A stretch of DNA of 64,000 nucleotides from JAHRVQ01 sp029941905 (GTDB taxonomy: Bacteria; Pseudomonadota; Gammaproteobacteria; Pseudomonadales; Azotimanducaceae). The notes under the pieces are model-generated. The model had not been told where the DNA came from, did no database searches, and worked only from the letters and a program-made list of their open reading frames with translations. Shown here piece by piece: positions 7,822 to 16,710 of this stretch. The first letter of the stretch is position 1, and each line of letters opens with the position of its first letter. Location of the stretch: the NCBI GenBank assembly GCA_029941905.1, contig JAPYTQ010000007.1:96529-160528 (forward strand). The letters are read 5' to 3'. A program made the translations under genes and the position numbers.

Positions 7822-9265
7822 TAATCAAAAAATCATCAGCGATGGGATTGGGAGAATCTGCAGGGACATCTGTCAATCCGCTGTTTTTGTAGTTATCCAC
7901 CGCATGACGGACTTCCCGTTCCGGATAAAATGTATAGAAGATAGCCGCGATGACACAAAATGTACCGGCGACGGGTCCAATAAGCAGCACGCCGAGGGGC
8001 TCTTCTGCACTTCTGCCATAGGCGGACAACAAATAGCTGAGAATTGCTGCTGCTGCCGCATAAACCCATTTCGTGAACAACCCCTGAACGCCATAATACA
8101 TTCCAGCCCGGTTTGCCCCGGTGCGCGCTTCATCAAGGTCAATCAACTGACCGAGGATAACCGTTGGCAGTATCATGAGACCGGCAATCGGGAATCCCTT
8201 AATGATAGACAGCACAATAATCACGATGAGATTGAATTGATCACCCGCCTCGCCCGGTGAACTGGGTGTTAAGAATCCGTAGGGAAACATCGGCACCCCC
8301 AGTAGAAAGATGGTGCCCACCAGTGTTGCTTTCGTCCCGATCTTCGCGACGACCCGATCAATAACGATAAAACCCAGAATAATACCCGGCAGCATCGCGA
8401 GTGACAGTTGGGCCGCGAAGCCCTCGTCACGACCCAAAATGACTCTCGCGAAATACGGGACTGCCGGGCCGGTCATTGTAATGCCGAGAATAAAAATGAT
8501 CTGGGCGAACAGATAGATAACAAATGGCCTGTTGCTGAGCGTCTTGCTCAATGCGTCGCGCATATTCAGTGACGAATGAATAGACGTGAACTGTGATTCG
8601 TCTACCGCCAGGATTGGGCAGAGACAACAGATGAATGAGAACACGCAGGATATGACAACCACAATTTGAATTGCCGTTGTAGCCTCAAAACCCTGACCTT
8701 TCAGAAAACTGATCCCTGCAAGCCAAAGCACGCCGTAGGCCATAATCATTGGGCCTCCAATTACTGCACGCAGACGAGCCAGTTCAATCCGGTCCTCTTC
8801 TGTTCTGGCAATTTCAGGAATCAATGCCAGGTAAGGCGCTACATAGACGGTAAAGAAGATATAGTACAAAGCAAGCAGTGTCGTCAGGTAGGCAAAAATG
8901 CTAAAACTGCCCGGTTCGCCAGGTGGGAAGAATATCAGACCAGGAACAGCGCACATGGGTACGATGCCTGCGATCATAAAGACGCGCCGCCGACCGTATT
9001 GTGAATTAGACCGGTCTGAGAAATGACCGACGACCGGGTCAGCCAGGGAATCAACGACACCACCAATCAGGCGCGCCAAACCATAGGCTGTCAGCACACC
9101 CAGGAAAACCTCCTCACTTACCAGCGCTTCAAGCCCAGCCCCCGCCGGTGGCAAGTAGAAGTATATCCCCAACGAGACGACAACCGAGTTGGTAATTTGC
9201 CAGCCGGGACCACCAATGGAAAACAATACCCTTTGCTTAAACGTCAGGTGCATGGTATTCGTCAT
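7808..9265 (-). CDS. GPH-type (sugar/cation symporter-like) MFS transporter
   Basis: The 485-residue protein has about twelve hydrophobic segments. It shows the glycoside-pentoside-hexuronide:cation symporter N-terminus (LLFSIGGPGWQI-like, here VLFSIGGPGW) and the family loop DSLADPVVGHFSDRSNSQYGRRR between helices 2 and 3. A cytoplasmic tail is rich in Pro and Asp. GPH members import sugars or glycosides, but marine relatives are often annotated in catabolic clusters without sugar genes, so the substrate is open. It heads a likely operon: transporter, overlapping hydrolase, then selD 67 nt later. It is divergent from the second class A flavoprotein at 9427. Confidence 0.85.
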   Translation of the reverse strand: MTNTMHLTFKQRVLFSIGGPGWQITNSVVVSLGIYFYLPPAGAGLEALVSEEVFLGVLTAYGLARLIGGVVDSLADPVVGHFSDRSNSQYGRRRVFMIAGIVPMCAVPGLIFFPPGEPGSFSIFAYLTTLLALYYIFFTVYVAPYLALIPEIARTEEDRIELARLRAVIGGPMIMAYGVLWLAGISFLKGQGFEATTAIQIVVVISCVFSFICCLCPILAVDESQFTSIHSSLNMRDALSKTLSNRPFVIYLFAQIIFILGITMTGPAVPYFARVILGRDEGFAAQLSLAMLPGIILGFIVIDRVVAKIGTKATLVGTIFLLGVPMFPYGFLTPSSPGEAGDQFNLIVIIVLSIIKGFPIAGLMILPTVILGQLIDLDEARTGANRAGMYYGVQGLFTKWVYAAAAAILSYLLSAYGRSAEEPLGVLLIGPVAGTFCVIAAIFYTFYPEREVRHAVDNYKNSGLTDVPADSPNPIADDFLINERK

Positions 9266-9426
9266 ATCATCGGTCTGGTTGCTGGAGTCAGGGTAAAAAT
9301 TACATTTATCAGACGTAGAAGCAACCGGTTAAGGACTAAAAGAACGAACGCTGTTTTACCATCTTATCTTGGATTGCTTCTTTCGATTCGTTAGAGTGAG
9401 GCCAATTAATAAATCGAGGCAATCAG

Positions 9427-10653
9427 ATGGATTCTGCTGACGTTGTTATTGTAGGCGGCGGTATAGGAGGCTGTACCCTTGGCGCCAAACTCGCCGATTC
9501 GGGCCTGAGTGTATTAATACTCGAGCGAGAAACCGATTTTTACGATCGGGTACGCGGTGAATGGATGGCCCCCTGGGGGGTCAAAGAACTGATGAATCTG
9601 GATCTGTATGATCTGACAATGCAGGCTGGTGGTCACCATATCACCCGCAATATTGGCTATGATGAACTCCTTAGCCCCGAAGATGCAGAGTCATCCGAAA
9701 TGCCTTTAAACCTCGTCGCAGGCGTAGACGGGCCTCTCACTATTCAGCATGTCACCTTACAAAACATCATCTTAAACCACGCCATTGAATCTGGGTGTGT
9801 AGTAAAAAGGGGCGTCAATAAAGTTGAAATCTCACCTGGCGAGAATCCTGAAGTTTCTTACCTGCATGATGGACAGGCGTCTACCTGCGAATGTCGCCTG
9901 ATTGTAGGTGCTGATGGCCGCACATCTGTGGTTCGGCGTCAAATTGGATTGAAGCTCGAAGAAGACCCGATTGATCATCTCATCGCAGGTTTACTGATCG
10001 ACGATGCCCACGACTGGCCCGCGGATCTTCAATCAATCGGTAAGGTTGGCGACATACACTATCTGATTTTTCCGCAAGGCGACGGTAAAGTGCGGCTTTA
10101 TGTAGATTATGACCTGGCTGATCGCAGTCGATTCGCGGGTGAATCTGGTGCTGCCGAAATGCTCAAGGCTTTCGATATGGCTTGTGTCCCCAACAGTAAG
10201 GCGATAGCGAATGCGACACCGATTGGCCCCTGTCGATCAAATCCGAGTCAGGATGCCTGGGTTGATAATCCCTGGGTACAGGGTGTGGTGCTCATCGGCG
10301 ATGCCGCAGGTTACAACGACCCGATATTGGGGCAAGGGCTTTCGGTGACGTTACGGGATGCCCGAATGGTGGCAGAGATCCTGTCACAGCAACATCAATG
10401 GTCAACTGAAATATTCCTGCCTTATGGGCATGAGAGAAAGGAACGATTACGACGACTACGACTGACTGCCCAGTTTGCTACTCAAATGAATGCACGTTTT
10501 GGAAAAGAAGCTGAAGCAACGAGAGCCCGGGCCAGGAAAAGAATCAATGAAAATCCGGAACTACAAATGATACTACTGGCCGCATTTATGGGGCCGGAAG
10601 CGATTGACGCAAGATATTTCGAACCCGGTTTTCAAGAGAGTTTGTTTGCCTGA
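9427..10653 (+). CDS. FAD-dependent class A-type monooxygenase/oxidoreductase (copy 2)
   Basis: This is a paralogue of the protein at 2417-3622 with the same motifs: VVIVGGGIGGC, LILERETDFYDRVRGEWMAPWG, IVGADGRTS and LIGDAAGYNDPILGQG. Length 408 residues is normal. GAGG stands 7 nt before the ATG. The family uses NAD(P)H and O2 to hydroxylate substrates, or acts as a dehydrogenase; neither can be decided here. It is divergent from the GPH transporter and converges on the TauD-type dioxygenase. The shared RVRGE block suggests both copies act on related substrates. Confidence 0.85.
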   Translation: MDSADVVIVGGGIGGCTLGAKLADSGLSVLILERETDFYDRVRGEWMAPWGVKELMNLDLYDLTMQAGGHHITRNIGYDELLSPEDAESSEMPLNLVAGVDGPLTIQHVTLQNIILNHAIESGCVVKRGVNKVEISPGENPEVSYLHDGQASTCECRLIVGADGRTSVVRRQIGLKLEEDPIDHLIAGLLIDDAHDWPADLQSIGKVGDIHYLIFPQGDGKVRLYVDYDLADRSRFAGESGAAEMLKAFDMACVPNSKAIANATPIGPCRSNPSQDAWVDNPWVQGVVLIGDAAGYNDPILGQGLSVTLRDARMVAEILSQQHQWSTEIFLPYGHERKERLRRLRLTAQFATQMNARFGKEAEATRARARKRINENPELQMILLAAFMGPEAIDARYFEPGFQESLFA

Positions 10654-10713
10654 GATTGGGTCAGCGTATAGGTCAGAGTAAGAACTGCTGAGTATTTGTT
10701 GATTTCTTGTTCA

Positions 10714-10731
10714 ATTAAGTAAACTGTCCCG
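10714..10731 (+). repeat. 18-bp repeat, copy 2 (ATTAAGTAAACTGTCCCG)
   Basis: Exact copy of 3673-3690, again just downstream of a class A flavoprotein gene. GGTCAGAGTAA at 10671-10681, a second recurring motif, stands close by. Confidence 0.6.
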
Positions 10732-10744
10732 GGAAATTGAGATA

Positions 10745-11599
10745 CTAATCGGCACCGACGTTGCTTAATACCTGGCAGCGTTTCATGAGTCTCCGTGCAT
10801 TCTGATCGAAATCGTCTCTGCGGTGCAGCACACAACGGTTGTCCCAGATGATCAGATCAAAGGGTTGCCATATCTGCTGCCACACGTTTTCCGCCAATGT
10901 GGCGTAAGACCAGAGTTCATCAAGCAACCCCTCACTTTCGTCCAGCGACAAACCCGGAACATAGGCCCATTCACGGCGACCCAGGTACAACACTTGTCGT
11001 CCGGATTCCGGATGAGGCTCGATGATTGGATGAGTTGCACCCGGTGCATCTCGAGGATCGTCAAAGGCATCAAAACCAGGGCGTAACTTCCCGATACTGG
11101 TATGCGCCGCATCATGTTTGATCGTCAGCCTGTCGATGCGAGCGACTAGTTCTGCTGGTAGTGCGTCAAACGCTGCATACTGGTTGGCGAAATAGGTGTC
11201 ACCACCCTCCGCCGGGATCTCCACGCCAAGCAGCACACTGGCCGGTGGTGGTATTTCCACGTAGGTCATATCGGAATGCCAGTTTGCCTCGGCGTTACCG
11301 AGCCCACCGATTGGTTTACCATCAACTATGATGTTAGAGAGCTGGGTCACATAGCGGTTCTTGATTTTCGCCCGTGCTGATTCCGGCAGCCTTCCCATAG
11401 GTATCTCTTCGAGAGGGCCAAAGCGAGCGCTAAACACTTGCAGTTCATTTTCATCGAGCTGTTGATTGCGTATTCGCAACACGCCGTACTGCAGCCAGGC
11501 GGCATAGATTTTACTGAATTCGGCATCATCAATCATTTTGATGTCAACGCCCGTGATATCGGCAACGAATCCAGGTGTCACCGCTTCAATTTCAATCAT
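10745..11599 (-). CDS. TauD/TfdA-family Fe(II)/2-oxoglutarate dioxygenase
   Basis: The 284-residue protein carries the facial triad: His108 and Asp110 in NWHSDMTY and a distal His near 259 in CVLHRRDDF, followed by Arg residues for 2-oxoglutarate binding (RRLMKR). These enzymes hydroxylate and thereby release sulfite, halide, phenol or similar groups, or desaturate their substrate. GAGGAA precedes the start. It lies 40 nt downstream of the GrdB-like selenoprotein on the same strand, so the two are probably one operon. Substrate specificity is unknown. Confidence 0.85.
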   Translation of the reverse strand: MIEIEAVTPGFVADITGVDIKMIDDAEFSKIYAAWLQYGVLRIRNQQLDENELQVFSARFGPLEEIPMGRLPESARAKIKNRYVTQLSNIIVDGKPIGGLGNAEANWHSDMTYVEIPPPASVLLGVEIPAEGGDTYFANQYAAFDALPAELVARIDRLTIKHDAAHTSIGKLRPGFDAFDDPRDAPGATHPIIEPHPESGRQVLYLGRREWAYVPGLSLDESEGLLDELWSYATLAENVWQQIWQPFDLIIWDNRCVLHRRDDFDQNARRLMKRCQVLSNVGAD

Positions 11600-11639
11600 C
11601 GTTATTCCTCAATATTAATGGCCGGTTGAAAAACGGGCA

Positions 11640-12827
11640 CTAGGTGGAACCACCAATAACTTCACGTGGTGCAACGATGCGTGAGAATGGGCGCAGTTGC
11701 TCCACTTCCTGAAACATTTTGTAAAACTGAATCAGCGCAGCACCAAGCACTGTTTGCTGCCACATAAGATTCTGTATCTGCTGCTGGTCGTAGTCGCCTG
11801 GTTGCGCGGTTAACGCCTCGAGATAGAAAGCCTTGACGTCCTCAATCGCACGTTTAAACCAGGTCAGGTCGGAAACAGGCAGCTGCCCTTCATCAAGCAA
11901 CGCGCCGAGTTTCTCAAGGTTTTCTGCGACGGAAAGCCCGCTGATGCCGACCAAAGTACGTCCATTTCGTCTTCTTCGACCAAGATCATACCAGAGTTTT
12001 AACGTTTCAAGTTCGCCCACAAGTCTCGAACTCCATGTCAATTCGCTTGCCGGTCTAGCAAATGAAACGGGACAAGCAGGTGAACTCTCGGTATCAACGC
12101 CTGGTGCATCGAAAGGGTAGTCTGCCAGGACAGGACCCGACTCTTCGTTAAGCAAGTCAAGGGCCGCCGCAATCACTCCATGCTGGAAATCCGGGTCCGC
12201 GGGCTTCCCAAGGGGGCGACCCAGTGGAAAAGTTACCCATAGCGAACGAGGTGGTTGCATGCTCTCGGTATTCTCACGAACCAGGCTGATACCGGTAGTC
12301 ATGATACCTTCGCGTTCAAGGTAATACCCAAGCGCGCACACGGCGCGCGTACAGTTTGGTCACACCGGGGTCAGAAATACGGCATCAACCTTGTCCTGCT
12401 TGAGCAGACCCGCAACCTGGGACGTGCTCTTCTCATAAGCCTGGGGACTTAAACCGGCGCCCATAAAGCTGTAGTGCACACTTGCCAGCGAACCAATCTG
12501 GTTGTCCACAGCAAGTTCCCTGAATCGTTCAATAGGAAACACAAGATTTACATCCTCCGCAAAACCTGATCTGTCAAAATTCACGGAGCTGTGCGACATA
12601 ACAAGATTGTTTGCGTCTTCGTCGCTGGAAATCGGCCGATAAGTCGCATCTGTGAAATCGAAAGCAGGGTCGTCGCGAAAATGGAGCCCGGCTGTTGTAA
12701 TCAAGGCAATCCGCAATTCAGAAACAGGTTTAGGCAGAGGCGTCCAAACCGGCGGGCCGAGGGGTGGCCTAACCTTCGCAAGAAAGTGCTCACGTTCAAA
12801 GTCTGGCAGATCAGTCAGGCGAACCAT
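11640..12827 (-). CDS. GrdB-like (glycine/sarcosine/betaine reductase B family) selenoprotein with Sec156
   Basis: Two adjacent frames in the same phase are separated by a single TGA (12360-12362). Reading it as selenocysteine gives DAVFLTPV-U-PNCTRAVCALGYYLEREGI, the UxxC redox motif and following helix of the selenoprotein B glycine/sarcosine/betaine/proline reductase family. The product has 395 residues with Sec at 156. N-terminal ALITTAGLHFR and later TTGISLVREN plus WVTFPLGRPLG also match that family from memory. A SECIS-like hairpin follows the UGA. Classical GrdB works in anaerobic amino-acid reductase complexes; this aerobic-looking context, with no GrdA or GrdC nearby, suggests a different reductive role, possibly reductive cleavage or a thiol redox reaction. 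It is divergent from a TetR regulator. Confidence 0.88.
12328..12359 (-). promoter_or_regulatory. bacterial SECIS-like hairpin in the GrdB-like gene
   Basis: Directly after the UGA the mRNA pairs CGCGC with GCGCG around the loop GCCGUGU, and CCAA with UUGG lower down across an internal loop. Counting U of UGA as 1, the loop G-U is at 22-23, the same register as in the selD hairpin. The GC-rich apical stem is 5 bp. Confidence 0.6.
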
Positions 12828-12959
12828 AATTACTCTCAGCTGATGAGGTTGTTGTGGACAGGCTCAATGGTCGAGCGGTGGGTTTGCTCGTTTCCGCATT
12901 GTTCAACATTAGATAACTCACTGTTAGGTCAGAGCCCTGGATTGACGTGGTGTAAAACA

Positions 12960-12980
12960 AATGTCACAATTAGTGACATT
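12960..12980 (+). promoter_or_regulatory. perfect inverted repeat, candidate TetR operator
   Basis: AATGTCAC-AATTA-GTGACATT has 8-bp perfect arms around 5 nt. It lies in the divergent space between the GrdB-like selenoprotein gene and the TetR-family gene, about 100 nt before the regulator start. Size and place fit a dimeric repressor site. Confidence 0.5.
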
Positions 12981-13082
12981 AAATTTCATAAGCTCTCCTA
13001 TGTCAACTATAAAACGTATTACAGCAGGAATTCTTGGTTTGTTCGCGCTGTGGAGAACATTGGCCGATGCCGAGGTTTTTAA

Positions 13083-13697
13083 GTGAGTACACGACAGCCG
13101 GAACGCCTTAAAGTAGACGGTCGAGTTGAACGTACGACACAGACTCGGCGGAAGATACTCGAGGCTACCCGAGATCTGATATTGGCTGCGAACAGCGACC
13201 CAACAGCGCGGGAGATTGCCGGGCATGCAGAAATAACCACCAGAACCCTGTTCAGGCACTTCCCGGACATGGATTCCTTGAACAGGAGCTTCATTCATGA
13301 TGCTGAAGAACGCGCATTTGTTGTCATGGACGAGCCATTTCCAGAATCTACCGCGATTGACAATTGGCACTCCCGAATGAAATTCGTCATCGAAAGACGC
13401 GTCCGGGTTTATGAATCCCTGCTGCCACTCTACATCTCTGCTATGTGGGGCCGTTACCGAGCCGCAATGCCTGAGGCAGAATTAAGATCAGGCATTAAGC
13501 GGCGTCGGAGAAGACTGGAGGAAGTCCTGCCCGTAAAAATCATACATGACCGTCTCCTGTTTGAATCGATTGATGGTGTCTTGAGTATTGATTACTGGAT
13601 TAGCCTGCGGCGAGACCAGCAATTAAGCCCACGCAAGGCAGCCCAGGTACTCCAGCGAGCAATCGACTTACTAACCGCTGACGATCGAGACAAATAA
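13083..13697 (+). CDS. TetR-family transcriptional regulator
   Basis: The 204-residue protein has the TetR DNA-binding domain at about residues 19-65: RRKILEATRDLILAA, then the helix-turn-helix TAREIAGHAEITTRTLFRHFPDMDSL. The C-terminal ligand domain is not assignable to a subfamily. It starts at GTG 13083 with GAGG 7 nt upstream. It is divergent from the selenoprotein/TauD operon with a perfect inverted repeat in the shared promoter region, so it probably controls that operon, itself, or the SDR gene about 100 nt downstream. Confidence 0.88.
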   Translation: MSTRQPERLKVDGRVERTTQTRRKILEATRDLILAANSDPTAREIAGHAEITTRTLFRHFPDMDSLNRSFIHDAEERAFVVMDEPFPESTAIDNWHSRMKFVIERRVRVYESLLPLYISAMWGRYRAAMPEAELRSGIKRRRRRLEEVLPVKIIHDRLLFESIDGVLSIDYWISLRRDQQLSPRKAAQVLQRAIDLLTADDRDK

Positions 13698-13800
13698 ATG
13701 TGAAGGAAAATTGATTCAATCGGCAATTGTGAGTATTAATAACTCCCCATTCGGGGAAAAATGGCACAAAGCCAGAGCCGATGACTGACAGGAGATAACA

Positions 13801-14694
13801 ATGAGTGAATTTCAAGACAAAGTGGTAGTGATTACCGGTGCAGGGGGAGGTCTGGGCAAAGCCCATGCGCTTGAATTTGCGCGCCGGGGTGCCAAGGTGG
13901 TTGTTAACGACCTGGGTGGAAGTGGCGATGGGGTAGGCGCCAGTGATATGGCTGACGTCGTTGTGGAAGAGATTACAGCTGCGGGGGGTACAGCGGTAGC
14001 CAACAAGGCCTCTGTAGCAGATATGGCAGGTGCTCAATCGATCATTGACGATGCGGTCAGCGCATTCGGCACTGTTGATATATTGGTCAACAATGCAGGC
14101 ATTCTTCGCGACAAATCCTTTAAAAATATGAATATGGCTGACTGGGATCTTGTGATGAATGTTCACTTGAATGGAACAGGTTATGTCACCCGTGCAGCCT
14201 GGCCAATTATGTACGAGAAGAACTATGGAAGAATTGTGTTTACGAGTTCAACATCTGGCATTTACGGTAACTTTGGTCAAGCCAATTATGGTGCGGCAAA
14301 GATGGGCATGCTCGGCATAATGAATGTGTTAGCGATCGAAGGGTTATCAAAGAACATCAGGGTCAATTGCCTGGCACCTGCGGCGGAGACTCGTCTGATT
14401 GGAATGATACCGGGAGTAGAGGTCGACCCTGATAACCCCGATCCCATGAGGCATCCTCAGCTTGTCACCCCTGCAGTATTGCTGATGTGTGCCGAAGATG
14501 CGCCGACCAACAAGACGATTCATGCAGGCAATGGTCATTTCGCTTCCAGCGCGACCTTTGTAAACGAGGCACTGGACTTTGGTGCCGATGTGACTTACGA
14601 GGATCTGCTTGCGAAAAAAGATCAACTGCTGGATCTCAGCGATGCACATGAAATGTCTGGTCTTATTCGTGTATTGAAGGCGCAGGAGAACTAA
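13801..14694 (+). CDS. SDR-family oxidoreductase (multifunctional-enzyme-type hydroxyacyl-CoA dehydrogenase-like)
   Basis: The Rossmann motif VVITGAGGGLGKAHALEFA, the NNAG motif (LVNNAGILRDKSF) and the catalytic Tyr/Lys region (SSTSGIYGNFGQANYGAAKMG) are all present. VNDLGGSGDG after strand 2 and NAGILRDKSF are typical of the dehydrogenase domain of peroxisomal multifunctional enzyme type 2, so a (3R)-hydroxyacyl-CoA or steroid alcohol is a likely substrate. The C-terminal 60 residues extend past the usual SDR core, as in that clade. AGGAGA precedes the ATG. It follows the TetR gene on the same strand. Confidence 0.88.
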   Translation: MSEFQDKVVVITGAGGGLGKAHALEFARRGAKVVVNDLGGSGDGVGASDMADVVVEEITAAGGTAVANKASVADMAGAQSIIDDAVSAFGTVDILVNNAGILRDKSFKNMNMADWDLVMNVHLNGTGYVTRAAWPIMYEKNYGRIVFTSSTSGIYGNFGQANYGAAKMGMLGIMNVLAIEGLSKNIRVNCLAPAAETRLIGMIPGVEVDPDNPDPMRHPQLVTPAVLLMCAEDAPTNKTIHAGNGHFASSATFVNEALDFGADVTYEDLLAKKDQLLDLSDAHEMSGLIRVLKAQEN

Positions 14695-14718
14695 AACCTA
14701 TTTCACATTGACGCCTGA

Positions 14719-14745
14719 CCTCAGCTGCACAGCAGGCTGCTGAGG
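14719..14745. terminator. bidirectional hairpin between convergent genes
   Basis: CCTCAGC and GCTGAGG form a 7-bp stem between the convergent SDR and Rieske genes. No U tract is evident, so it may be a weak or factor-assisted terminator. Confidence 0.35.
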
Positions 14746-14755
14746 TGGGCGAATC

Positions 14756-16171
14756 TTAATCTCGTTCGATATAGGTGTCTGCAGGCAGCAGGTTTTTCGT
14801 GCTGACCGTACCCTCGATGAAATCGTCTATCGTCTTGTGGAAATGGCGTAAACGAATCTCCTGCTCGCTGAGGTGCATACCTTTGAAAGAATCTGATTGC
14901 ACGCCTTTTTGCATCGTGACCATGTTTGAACCATCCTGAGCAATGACATTGGCGAGAATAGGATCAAACGTGCCTTTGAAGGCTGATTCATAGTCGATTC
15001 CATCATCGTGGCGATGGGTTTTGTGAGGTGGCCGCTCGAACTCTGGTGTTGCCGGTGGTAAATGGGCCAGAATAAAAAAGTCGTAGTAGCAGCGGGCGGG
15101 ATCAGTCGCATGTGGCCGGTAACGGAACACCGCTCCACCGTCTGGCGTCTGGGTGAAAGTAGAGTTGGGGAAAAAGGTATAGTGATACTGATGCACCAGT
15201 TGTTCATCATTCATGTTCTTGTAGGGCAGGTAAGTATCATTTTCTAATTCGCGACGGCGCTGGATTTCTTCCAGGTGCACATCTTTGGCAGGTACTGAGT
15301 AGACAGGGGATTCGTTTCCTGTTCTGGCTATCATCATATGCTCACGCAACGGCGTCATTGATTCGCGGTCGGAGACAACGTCGCTGACCGTACGGTTGAA
15401 GTTCAGCATCCTGGAATGAATACCCCACAACTCGATGGGGATATTGTGGCCTTCGCCGAATTCGATCATATCCGGATGTAATGCTGCGAAATGATAACTT
15501 TCGTTAAAAGCATCGACGGCGTGCTTCCAGTTACCGTTCCATTCGAAAGTCTGGTAGTCAAGCAGGGTATAGTTTTCCAACTCGTAGGTTTCCAGGTGTG
15601 TACCGATTTCGCCCAGGTACTCCGTAAGGGGACAGGCGTCGAGGTCCATATTGAACCACAACCAACCACCCCAGATTGCAACTTTTACGGGTTGTAAGGC
15701 AAGCTCATCTGCAGGCACGCCGTCATCGAACTGACGAAAGAACTCCGGTGCGGCCACTTTTTTCAGGGAGCCGTCTATTTCCCATTTCCAGCCGTGAAAG
15801 GGACAGGTAAAGGTGTCCATAAACCCGCTTTCTGCCTGGCACAATCGGTTGCCGCGGTGTTGGCAGACGTTGTAAAAGCCTCGAATTTGATCATCGTTGC
15901 CTTTTACAAACAGGAACGATTCTTTTCCCAATTCATGTACATGAAAAGCACCAGGCTCAGAAAAATCATCCACACGAGTCGCCAACTGCCAGGTCTTTGT
16001 CCAGATCTTGTCCCATTCTGCCTTCATGAACTCAGGGGAGTAGTAGCGTTTGCCATCAAGCTTCTCGAGGCCAATATCAACCTGCTTGATTCGCGGTATA
16101 AAAGGCGGCGCTTTGAAATCACCGGTACGAGGATTGGGCCTCTTCAGAAATTCCTTCTCAATGGTCGCCAT
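14756..16171 (-). CDS. Rieske [2Fe-2S] aromatic-ring-hydroxylating oxygenase, alpha subunit
   Basis: The Rieske motif is Cys103-x-His105 ... Cys123-x2-His126 (CQHRGN, CPFHGW). The mononuclear iron site follows in DAFNESYHFAALHP with His227 and His232. Length 471 aa fits a ring-hydroxylating oxygenase alpha subunit with C-terminal SRPBCC catalytic domain. The enzyme would need a separate ferredoxin reductase; none is adjacent, so electron partners must be shared. GAAGGGAA precedes the ATG. Substrates of this clade include aromatic acids, terpenoids, quaternary amines and steroids; none can be chosen from sequence. Confidence 0.9.
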   Translation of the reverse strand: MATIEKEFLKRPNPRTGDFKAPPFIPRIKQVDIGLEKLDGKRYYSPEFMKAEWDKIWTKTWQLATRVDDFSEPGAFHVHELGKESFLFVKGNDDQIRGFYNVCQHRGNRLCQAESGFMDTFTCPFHGWKWEIDGSLKKVAAPEFFRQFDDGVPADELALQPVKVAIWGGWLWFNMDLDACPLTEYLGEIGTHLETYELENYTLLDYQTFEWNGNWKHAVDAFNESYHFAALHPDMIEFGEGHNIPIELWGIHSRMLNFNRTVSDVVSDRESMTPLREHMMIARTGNESPVYSVPAKDVHLEEIQRRRELENDTYLPYKNMNDEQLVHQYHYTFFPNSTFTQTPDGGAVFRYRPHATDPARCYYDFFILAHLPPATPEFERPPHKTHRHDDGIDYESAFKGTFDPILANVIAQDGSNMVTMQKGVQSDSFKGMHLSEQEIRLRHFHKTIDDFIEGTVSTKNLLPADTYIERD

Positions 16172-16308
16172 TGAATTTCCCTTCTAAATGTTTTTATCAA
16201 AGGAGACAATATCAGAGTTTACTCTGGCCGTGTAGGTACCTGTCCCGGATGGATCAATACCCTCTGAAGTATTAACATAGACCCCTCAAAATTAGAGAAG
16301 AGACTGAT

Positions 16309-16710
16309 ATGCCAATCACCGGACAATGCCTTTGCGGCGAAATTAAATACGAGCTGATTAATACACCGGCAATGACCGGTGTATGCCACTGTAAAAACTG
16401 CCAGAGACAAGCAGGCTCTGCTTTTTCAACAATTGCGGCAGTCGCCAGGACAGACCTGAGCTTCACCGCCGGTCAACCCAGACTGTACAAAGACAGTGAT
16501 ACCGCCAGTGGTAATAGCGTTGACCGGTTTTTTTGTGGCACCTGTGGATCACCGATTTATTCGGCAATTGTCAGTCAACCTGACAGCTACTTTATCAAGA
16601 CAGGCACACTGGATGACACCAGTGAATTCAAACCACAGTTTCATGTCTGGTGTGATACCAAACAGAATTGGGTAGCGCTCGAAGATGGGATACCACAAAG
16701 TCCAAACTAA
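16309..16710 (+). CDS. GFA-family (CENP-V/GFA domain) zinc protein
   Basis: The 133-residue protein has the zinc-binding cysteine pattern of the GFA fold: GQCLCGEIKYEL, GVCHCKNCQRQAGSAFST and FFCGTCGSPIYS. The family includes glutathione-dependent formaldehyde-activating enzyme and many uncharacterised thiol-binding proteins. The C-terminus ends with the usual PQFHVWCDTKQNWV block. Its 3' end overlaps that of the convergent PgsA-like gene by 4 nt. Confidence 0.88.
   Translation: MPITGQCLCGEIKYELINTPAMTGVCHCKNCQRQAGSAFSTIAAVARTDLSFTAGQPRLYKDSDTASGNSVDRFFCGTCGSPIYSAIVSQPDSYFIKTGTLDDTSEFKPQFHVWCDTKQNWVALEDGIPQSPN

Noticed and set aside
12341..12360. Frame break between two adjacent same-strand frames read as a frameshift or pseudogene
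   Set aside because: The break is a single TGA in the same phase, inside a UxxC motif of a known selenoprotein family and followed by a SECIS-like hairpin, so it is better read as one selenoprotein gene.
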